From CAINVV01 sp036508555 (GTDB lineage: Bacteria > Bacteroidota > Bacteroidia > Bacteroidales > Prolixibacteraceae): a stretch of 37,401 nucleotides of DNA. This document shows positions 31,276 to 37,401 of this stretch, one piece after another. The first letter of the stretch is position 1. Every line of letters starts with the position of its first letter. Both the position numbers and the translations under genes were made by a program. The notes beneath the pieces are model-generated. The model had not been told where the DNA came from. It did no database searches and worked only from the letters and a program-made list of their open reading frames with translations. The DNA is taken from positions 1 to 37,401 of the forward strand of contig DATCHD010000027.1 of NCBI GenBank assembly GCA_036508555.1, read 5' to 3'.

Positions 31276-34200
31276 ATGACCAAAATAACTGAATCTGCAA
31301 TAGAACTATTGGCAATTAAAAAGCTCGAAGATTTGGGATACCATTATCTCTACGGCCCGGATATAGCTTCCGATGGTACCAATCCGGAACGAGTTGCCTA
31401 TGATCAGGTCTTATTGGTACAACGGTTAAAACTTGCAGTCAGGAGAATCAATCCGGGTATTCCGGTTGATGCGCAACTCGAAGCCATTAAGGAGATCCAG
31501 CGCATTGCATCGCCTGAATTGATCGCCAACAACGAAACATTTCACCGCCTGCTCACGGAAGGTATTCCGGTAACGAAAAGGGTGGAAGGAGACGACCGGG
31601 GTGACCATGTTTGGCTCATTGATTTTAAAAATCCTGCCAACAATGATTTCGCGGTAGTTAACCAATTCACCATCATCGAGAATCACCAAAATAAACGTCC
31701 GGATATCATCCTGTTCGTGAATGGCATTCCGCTGGTAGTGATCGAACTAAAAAATGCAGCGGATGAGAAAGCAAACATTCATTCGGCCTTCCGGCAAATA
31801 GAAACATACAAGGCAGTTATTCCAAATCTATTCACCTACAATGGCTTCAACATTATTTCAGATGGATTGGAAGCCAAAGCCGGTTCCTTATCAGCCGGGT
31901 TTAGCCGTTACATGGCCTGGAAAACTGCCGATGGAAAAACAGAAGCATCACACCTTGTCAGTCAGCTGGAGACTTTGATCCAGGGAATGTTGAACAAAGA
32001 AACCTTGTTGGATCTAATCCGGCATTTCATTGTCTTTGAAAAATCTAAGAAAGAGGATGCTGATACCGGAATAACCACCATCATAACTGTTAAAAAAATA
32101 GCGGCCTATCATCAGTACTATGCGGTGAACCGGGCAGTTGAATCCACCCTGCGTGCATCAGGCTACGGTAGAGACAAGGCATGCCTTGTCTCACAAGATG
32201 GAAACATCATGGAATCACCCGAAAGTTACGGTTTGCCGGGTGTAAAAAAACAACCCATAGGCGACCGCAAAGGAGGCGTAGTCTGGCATACACAGGGGAG
32301 TGGAAAATCACTCTCGATGGTTTTCTATACAGGGAAGATCGTTTTGGCATTAAACAATCCAACCATCCTGGTAATTACTGACCGGAATGACCTCGATGAC
32401 CAATTGTTCGACACCTTTGCCGCATCCCGTCAATTGCTTCGGCAGGAACCGGTACAGGCGGAAGATCGAAATCAACTAAAGGAGTTGCTCAAAGTAGCTT
32501 CAGGAGGCATTGTCTTTGCCACGATTCAAAAATTCCAACCCGAAGAGGGAAATGTTTACGACCTGCTCTCCGATCGTCAGAATATCGTTGTCATAGCCGA
32601 TGAGGCCCACCGGACCCAATATGGCTTCAAAGCTAAAACCATCGATGCCAAAGACAACAAGGGAAATGTAATCGGGAAGAAAATCGTTTACGGGTTTGCC
32701 AAATATATGCGCGATGCCTTACCCAATGCCACTTATTTAGGTTTCACCGGAACACCCATCGAGAATACCGATATCAATACACCTGCCGTTTTCGGGAACT
32801 ATGTGGATATATACGATATTGCCCAGGCTGTTGAGGATGGTGCGACGGTACGGATATATTACGAAAGCAGATTGGCAAAGGTGAATTTGAGCGAAGAGGG
32901 CAAAAAGCTGGTAGTTGAGTTGGATGAAGAATTGGTTGAGGATTTGGAGGTGCAAGGTTTTTCGTCTTCTTCTTCCAATGCACAAAAAGCCAAAGCAAAA
33001 TGGACGCAGCTGGAAGCGTTGGTAGGAAGTGAAAACCGGGTTAAGAATATTGCCAAAGATATTATCACTCACTTTGAACAACGACAGGAAGTTTTTGAAG
33101 GCAAGGGAATGATCGTATCGATGAGTCGCAGAATTGCTGCAGACCTTTATTATGCTATTGTCAAGCTAAAACCTGAATGGCATTCGGATGACCTGAACAA
33201 AGGTGTTATCAAAGTTGTGATGACCTCTGCTTCTTCCGATGGTCCCAGGATAGCCAAACATTACACATCCAAGGAGCAGCGAAGAACCCTGGCCGAACGG
33301 ATGAAAGATCCTGACGATGAATTGAAATTGGTCATCGTTCGGGATATGTGGCTGACCGGGTTCGATGCTCCCAGTTTACACACGCTTTATATCGACAAGC
33401 CTATGAAAGGCCATAACCTGATGCAGGCCATCGCGAGAGTGAACCGCGTGTATTTGGATAAACCGGGGGGTCTGATTGTCGATTACTTGGGAATAGCTTC
33501 AGATTTGAAGAAGGCGTTGTCCTTCTATGCGGATTCAGGAGGCAAAGGTGATCCAACCATACTTCAGGAACAAGCCGTCCAATTGATGCTGGAGAAACTG
33601 GAAGTCGTGTCCCAGATGTACCACTCCTTTCCTTATGAGGATTATTTTGAGGCAGAAACATCCGGAAAGCTCTCCATGATCCTTGCTGCAGAAGAACATA
33701 TTTTGGGTCTTGAGGATGGAAAGAAAAGATACATCAACGAAGTCACTGCCTTGTCAAGGGCCTTTGCTATTGCCATTCCCCACGATCAGGCGATGGATGT
33801 CAAAGATGAAGTTTCGTTCTTTCAGGCAGTAAAAGCCCGGTTGGCTAAATTTGACTCAACAGGAATGGGCAGACGTGATGAAGAGATTGAAACCACCATT
33901 CGTCAGGTTATAGACAAGGCACTGGTCTCAGAGAAGGTAATCGATGTATTTGATGCTGCCGGAATAAAGAAACCGGATATTTCTATCCTGTCAGAAGAGT
34001 TCCTAATGGAGTTAAAAGGAATGGAACATAAGAACATTGCCTTGGAAGTGCTGAAGAAATTGTTGAACGATGAAATAAAATCACGTCTGAAAAAGAACCT
34101 TGTCAAGGGTAGGTCATTGTTGGAAATGCTTGAAAATGCGATCAAAAAGTACCATACCAAGATCCTGACTGCCGCAGAAGTGATAGACGAACTGATCCAT

Positions 34201-34560
34201 TTGAGCAAGGAGATTGTCAACATGGACAGCGAAGCCAAACACCTGGGCTTAACTGACTTTGAATATGCTTTTTACACAGCAGTTTCTGACAATGAAAGTG
34301 CCAGGGAGCTAATGGCGCAGGACAAACTAAGAGAGTTGGCTGTTGTCTTAACAGAAACTATCCGACAGAATGCCTCCATCGATTGGACCATCAAAGAGAG
34401 TGTGAAAGCTAAACTGAAAGTTGCAGTGAAAAGGATCTTAAGAAAGTACGGCTATCCTCCGGATATGCAGTTGCTGGCTACTGAAACTGTTTTGAAACAA
34501 GCTGAGTTAATTGCGGATGAGCTTACAAAATCAACTTCACTTTCACACTATAATCAATAA
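31276..34560 (+). CDS. hsdR: Type I restriction endonuclease motor and nuclease subunit
   Basis: 1094 aa. The N-terminal nuclease of PD-(D/E)xK type has D143 (RPDIILF), E157 and K159 (VIELKN). SF2 translocase: Walker A HTQGSGKS (338-345), ADEAHRTQYG (441-450), FTGTPIE, and the later MSRRIA and TGFDAPSLHTLYIDKPMKGHNLMQAIARVNR. The C-terminal helical part binds the methyltransferase. Cuts DNA after ATP-driven translocation when the site is unmethylated. Around residues 299-306 it contains RDKACLVS, encoded by a perfect 22-bp palindrome in frame, just before the helicase core. A short serine run (SSSSS) near 565 is coded by TCT/TCC triplets. Last gene of the locus. Confidence 0.96.
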   Translation: MTKITESAIELLAIKKLEDLGYHYLYGPDIASDGTNPERVAYDQVLLVQRLKLAVRRINPGIPVDAQLEAIKEIQRIASPELIANNETFHRLLTEGIPVTKRVEGDDRGDHVWLIDFKNPANNDFAVVNQFTIIENHQNKRPDIILFVNGIPLVVIELKNAADEKANIHSAFRQIETYKAVIPNLFTYNGFNIISDGLEAKAGSLSAGFSRYMAWKTADGKTEASHLVSQLETLIQGMLNKETLLDLIRHFIVFEKSKKEDADTGITTIITVKKIAAYHQYYAVNRAVESTLRASGYGRDKACLVSQDGNIMESPESYGLPGVKKQPIGDRKGGVVWHTQGSGKSLSMVFYTGKIVLALNNPTILVITDRNDLDDQLFDTFAASRQLLRQEPVQAEDRNQLKELLKVASGGIVFATIQKFQPEEGNVYDLLSDRQNIVVIADEAHRTQYGFKAKTIDAKDNKGNVIGKKIVYGFAKYMRDALPNATYLGFTGTPIENTDINTPAVFGNYVDIYDIAQAVEDGATVRIYYESRLAKVNLSEEGKKLVVELDEELVEDLEVQGFSSSSSNAQKAKAKWTQLEALVGSENRVKNIAKDIITHFEQRQEVFEGKGMIVSMSRRIAADLYYAIVKLKPEWHSDDLNKGVIKVVMTSASSDGPRIAKHYTSKEQRRTLAERMKDPDDELKLVIVRDMWLTGFDAPSLHTLYIDKPMKGHNLMQAIARVNRVYLDKPGGLIVDYLGIASDLKKALSFYADSGGKGDPTILQEQAVQLMLEKLEVVSQMYHSFPYEDYFEAETSGKLSMILAAEEHILGLEDGKKRYINEVTALSRAFAIAIPHDQAMDVKDEVSFFQAVKARLAKFDSTGMGRRDEEIETTIRQVIDKALVSEKVIDVFDAAGIKKPDISILSEEFLMELKGMEHKNIALEVLKKLLNDEIKSRLKKNLVKGRSLLEMLENAIKKYHTKILTAAEVIDELIHLSKEIVNMDSEAKHLGLTDFEYAFYTAVSDNESARELMAQDKLRELAVVLTETIRQNASIDWTIKESVKAKLKVAVKRILRKYGYPPDMQLLATETVLKQAELIADELTKSTSLSHYNQ
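32171..32192. repeat. Perfect 22-bp palindrome inserted in frame in hsdR
   Basis: GAGACAAGGCA followed by its exact reverse complement TGCCTTGTCTC. It translates to RDKACLVS, a peptide I associate with a dispersed palindromic repeat (GTAGAGACAAGGCATGCC type) in several phyla. A different repeat from the one in hsdM. Confidence 0.8.
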
Positions 34561-34630
34561 CTATTCCAACGGTGACAGCTAATCGTAAAGGCCTAACCGG
34601 AACTGTACCGAAAATTGGATCAAAATCATT

Positions 34631-34974
34631 TTAGTCCTTTTTCTTGAGTGGCTCTTTTGAAAGGAGTTTCCCGTTCGCATCAAAATCCAGTGCGAGTTTT
34701 TCTTTCCCTTTTGCCGCTTCCATTTCATAGGTTACAACGCCTTTTGAATCCGTTGATTTTTCAATTTCGTCAAGTTTAAAACCTGCAAAATCTTTGGCAA
34801 TTGTTGCTTTCACGGCTTGTGGCAGATCGGCATTTTTCACTGTGGCTTCCGACTCCAGGAATTTTCCGGCAGTATCAAATAATGCAGAAGAAGCAACGCC
34901 ATTCAGCGTGAATTCAACCTCGAATTCGCCCGGTTTTTCGACACCCCATTTAGCAAGGACATTAATTTTTTCAT
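34631..34974 (-). pseudogene. PepSY-like (DUF2874-type) secreted protein, 5' part deleted and frame lost
   Basis: On the minus strand ATG at 34974 reads MKKLMSLL, the beginning of a signal peptide, but soon leaves the coding frame. Another frame gives VLAKWGVEKPGEFEVEFTL, then ALFDTAGKFLESEATVKNADLPQAVKATI and the PepSY-like end to the TAA at 34631. The second frame has no start codon upstream before a stop. So roughly 30-50 codons (rest of the signal peptide and N-terminus) are missing at about 34960-34970. A GTG at 34840 could start a 69-aa remnant. Such proteins are usually small periplasmic proteins of unknown role. Confidence 0.65.
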
Positions 34975-35093
34975 CAATTCTATTTTTAAGTGTTAATACC
35001 GTAAAAGTACAGTGTGACTTTGTAGAAAATTAGTAGATTACAATTAATTCCTCCTGCCTCAACTACAAGGATCTTCACGCTGCAAATTTTCCC

Positions 35094-35133
35094 AAAAAAA
35101 AGGACAGATCAGCATTTCTACTGACCTGTCCTT
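35094..35133 (-). terminator. Intrinsic terminator of the tRNA gene
   Basis: On the minus strand AAGGACAGGTCAG, an 8-base loop, CTGATCTGTCCTT (13 pairs, one G-U) and then a T-run. It begins 5 bp after the tRNA 3' end. Confidence 0.9.
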
Positions 35134-35138
35134 CGAAG

Positions 35139-35211
<73 letters not shown>

Positions 35212-35250
35212 GTATATTTTTAAAACCTTCTGTGTCTGGTTTTGTGAGTG

Positions 35251-35280
35251 CAAAGGTAGTTGCTTTTTCCGATTTTGCAA
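35251..35280 (-). promoter_or_regulatory. Promoter of the initiator tRNA gene
   Basis: On the minus strand TTG (35280-35278), 19-bp spacer, TACCTTTG (35258-35251): both elements and spacing fit the Bacteroidota consensus. Transcription would start about 33 nt before the mature tRNA end. Confidence 0.7.
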
Positions 35281-35331
35281 TATAAATGCGAGTTTTTTAT
35301 GTAAGTTTGGATTTTCAAGAATATCGCACAA

Positions 35332-36195
35332 ATGTGGCTAGACAGGAAAAGAGATCAGTTGAGAAAGTTGTTTCAGAACCCTTACCGGATCGTCATTTTC
35401 AACGACCTCAACCTGCATATTATCAAACAGATCAGATTCAATGCCCGAACATTGGTCCTTGGACTGGTTGGAGCCGTAGTCACAATCATCATCGGAGTCA
35501 CAATCCTAATCGCTTTCACTCCCTTGCGGGAATATATTCCAGGTTATCCGAGCGGAAAACTCAGACAGGAGTTGATTCAGAATGCCCTTGTGACTGACTC
35601 CATCGAACAAAAAATCAGTCTGTACGATCGCTATTTCCGTGATCTTCGTGCCATGCTTAGCGGCGAAAACTCTTTGGACTCTGCGGTCAGAAGAGATTCT
35701 GTCATACGACCGAATCTGAATGATTTAAGACGCATGAACCAGGACAGCCTATTCAAAGATGAACTCGAACAGGAACAATTCAACCTGCATTTAACTCCCG
35801 GCGGTTCGCGAAAAAGCGGATTAGCCAGTCTGTTGTTTTTCCCACCATTGAAGGGTATGGTTACTTCTAAACAGGATATCTCTTCCGGTCATTATGGGGT
35901 CGACATCGTCGCGAAACAAAATTCGAGGGTCTCATCCGCACTGGATGGCACTGTCATTTTTGCCGAATGGACCATGGAAACCGGTTATGTCATTATCATA
36001 CAACATGACCAGAATATCGTCACCAGCTACAAACACAATGCCGAATTGCTAAAAAAACAAGGCGATAAAGTTAAGGCCGGTGAAGTGATTGCTATCATGG
36101 GAAATACCGGTAGAATGACCACCGGACCTCATCTGCATTTCGAGTTATGGGTTAGTGGAAATCCAATTAATCCTCAAGATTATATAAGTTTTTAA
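35332..36195 (+). CDS. M23-family metallopeptidase, membrane-anchored
   Basis: 287 aa. One membrane helix at about 41-62, a periplasmic coiled stretch, then a LytM/M23 domain with the zinc motifs H187-x3-D191 (HYGVD) and H267-x-H269 (HLHFE), so it should be active. M23 enzymes cut peptidoglycan cross-links; in Bacteroidota this gene regularly precedes dxr. dxr begins 12 bp after its stop. Confidence 0.93.
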   Translation: MWLDRKRDQLRKLFQNPYRIVIFNDLNLHIIKQIRFNARTLVLGLVGAVVTIIIGVTILIAFTPLREYIPGYPSGKLRQELIQNALVTDSIEQKISLYDRYFRDLRAMLSGENSLDSAVRRDSVIRPNLNDLRRMNQDSLFKDELEQEQFNLHLTPGGSRKSGLASLLFFPPLKGMVTSKQDISSGHYGVDIVAKQNSRVSSALDGTVIFAEWTMETGYVIIIQHDQNIVTSYKHNAELLKKQGDKVKAGEVIAIMGNTGRMTTGPHLHFELWVSGNPINPQDYISF

Positions 36196-36207
36196 CTCCG
36201 CCTGAAC

Positions 36208-37368
36208 ATGAAGAAAATTGCCCTGCTCGGCTCAACAGGATCAATAGGTCAGCAGACGCTGGAAGTTATTGAAAACAATCCTGATCTATTTTCTGTCGAA
36301 GTACTTACAGCCAATAACAACGTAAATCTGCTGATTAAACAGACGCTAAAATTCATGCCTAATGTGGTCATCATCAGCAATGAAGAAAAATACAAGCAGG
36401 TCAAAGAAGCGCTGGCTCATCTTCCTGTTAAGGTTTACGCGGGTTGTGATGCTATAGCCCAGGTGGTTGAAATGGGTTCAATCGATACCGTTGTCACGGC
36501 CATGGTCGGCTATTCGGGATTATTACCAACTATCAGGGCCGTAAAAGCCAGAAAACAAATCGCCCTGGCCAACAAGGAAACGTTAGTTGTTGCCGGCGAT
36601 CTTATTACCAGACTCGCGACGGAGAACAAATCTGAAATTCTGCCCATCGATTCCGAACATTCAGCCATCTTTCAGTGCCTGGTGGGTGAAGCGGAAGAAT
36701 CAGTTGAGAAAATTATCCTGACCTGTTCCGGCGGACCATTTCATGGCAAATCCAGAGAACAGCTTGAAAAAGTGACAGTTAAAGAAGCGCTAAAACATCC
36801 TAACTGGGATATGGGGGCTAAAATCACCATCGATTCCGCTACCTTGATGAACAAAGGATTTGAGGTTATCGAGGCCAAATGGCTCTTTGGCCTGAAACCC
36901 GAACAGATTGAGGTGGTTGTCCATCCGCAAAGCATCATCCATTCCATGGTGCAGTTCTGCGACGGATCCATCAAGGCTCAACTGGGACTTCCAGATATGC
37001 GAATACCAATACAGTTTGCCTTAAGCTACCCTATTCGCATACAGAACAAGCTACCTCGATTCGATTTTGCAGCCTGCCCGACTTTCACATTCACAACGCC
37101 GGATACGAAAATTTTTCGTAATCTTGCACTTTCATTTGAGGCACTGAACAAAGGAGGTAACCTTGCATGTGTTTTGAATGCAGCCAATGAGGTTTCTGTA
37201 AAAGCTTTTATAAACGAGAAAATTTCATTTCCGGATATAGCCAGAATCAATGAGGAAGTAATGGCTAGGATCCCATTTGTGAAACATCCTGATTTAGATG
37301 ATTACATTGAATCTGATAAGACTGCCCGTATGCTGGCAGAAGAGATTATCCGGAGCCGAACAAAATAA
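36208..37368 (+). CDS. dxr: 1-deoxy-D-xylulose 5-phosphate reductoisomerase
   Basis: 386 aa. Second step of the MEP isoprenoid pathway, NADPH-dependent. N-terminal NADPH site GSTGSIG (8-14), metal ligands D148 and E150 (PIDSEHSAIFQ) and the Glu in FEVIEAKWLF (E222). Length is slightly under E. coli Dxr (398). Complete; only 33 bp of the window follow, without a further gene start. Confidence 0.97.
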   Translation: MKKIALLGSTGSIGQQTLEVIENNPDLFSVEVLTANNNVNLLIKQTLKFMPNVVIISNEEKYKQVKEALAHLPVKVYAGCDAIAQVVEMGSIDTVVTAMVGYSGLLPTIRAVKARKQIALANKETLVVAGDLITRLATENKSEILPIDSEHSAIFQCLVGEAEESVEKIILTCSGGPFHGKSREQLEKVTVKEALKHPNWDMGAKITIDSATLMNKGFEVIEAKWLFGLKPEQIEVVVHPQSIIHSMVQFCDGSIKAQLGLPDMRIPIQFALSYPIRIQNKLPRFDFAACPTFTFTTPDTKIFRNLALSFEALNKGGNLACVLNAANEVSVKAFINEKISFPDIARINEEVMARIPFVKHPDLDDYIESDKTARMLAEEIIRSRTK

Positions 37369-37401
37369 AAATTGAGATTCTGACTATGGTAATATTGATC
37401 A

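Noticed and set aside
32955..32990. TCT/TCC triplet run in hsdR as a phase-variation tract
   Set aside because: Only a few triplets, coding five serines; length change would keep the frame and is unlikely to switch the gene.
34631..34840. Intact 69-residue gene starting at GTG 34840
   Set aside because: The same frame continues upstream with clear PepSY-like sequence, so the GTG is internal to a decayed gene.

Overview
The window looks like a chromosomal segment from an anaerobic or microaerobic member of the Bacteroidota, most likely Bacteroidales/Marinilabiliales-like. The reasons are: a bifurcating-type [FeFe] hydrogenase; Bacteroidota-style LptE, SecG, MntP, M23 peptidase and Dxr neighbourhoods; A/T-rich leaders without strong Shine-Dalgarno sequences; promoter-like TAnnTTTG (-7) boxes with TTG/TTTG about 19-20 bp upstream; and a BlaR-type membrane peptidase carrying SusC-like plug and TonB C-terminal domains. 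The species cannot be fixed from sequence reading alone.

Layout. 1-2203: tail of a FAD/NAD(P)-linked oxidoreductase, then the catalytic [FeFe] hydrogenase subunit. 2200-9745: mostly minus-strand housekeeping (cysS, aroA-aroB, an MFS transporter, a LigB/YgiD-type dioxygenase, a YceI protein) and a plus-strand cyclophilin lipoprotein. 9834-11778: a uroporphyrinogen-decarboxylase-family methyltransferase followed by an AraC regulator that appears broken by internal deletion. 11957-14793: a BlaI/BlaR-type pair with two matching 14-bp operators in its promoter and a good terminator. 14918-18147: a small membrane protein, glgB and kdsB. 18312-24089: sigma-54 activator, lptE, a TPR-like protein, secG, groES-groEL and mntP.

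24230-34560 is the accessory part: a type I restriction-modification locus in the order hsdM, HigA-like HTH protein, truncated dinD, full dinD, hsdS, HipA-like kinase, DUF3037-type protein, hsdR. The full dinD is translationally coupled to hsdS, so it belongs to the restriction operon. The kinase and DUF3037 genes overlap each other and sit between hsdS and hsdR, closed by a 21-bp hairpin terminator. The locus is dense in palindromes. There is an in-frame REP-like hairpin in hsdM and a different in-frame palindrome in hsdR. Large palindromes of different sequence occupy the same protein position in both dinD paralogues. Hairpin repeats make up the replaced 3' end of the truncated dinD, and a ~95-bp element is duplicated on either side of that gene. 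The duplicated element reads on the minus strand as a possible short structured RNA.

34631-37368: a decayed PepSY-like gene, an initiator tRNA-Met with its own promoter and terminator, an M23 peptidase and dxr.

The strongest candidates for something undescribed are the self-complementary DNA inside the dinD genes, the duplicated minus-strand RNA-like element beside them, and the HipA-like kinase/DUF3037 pair built into the restriction operon.
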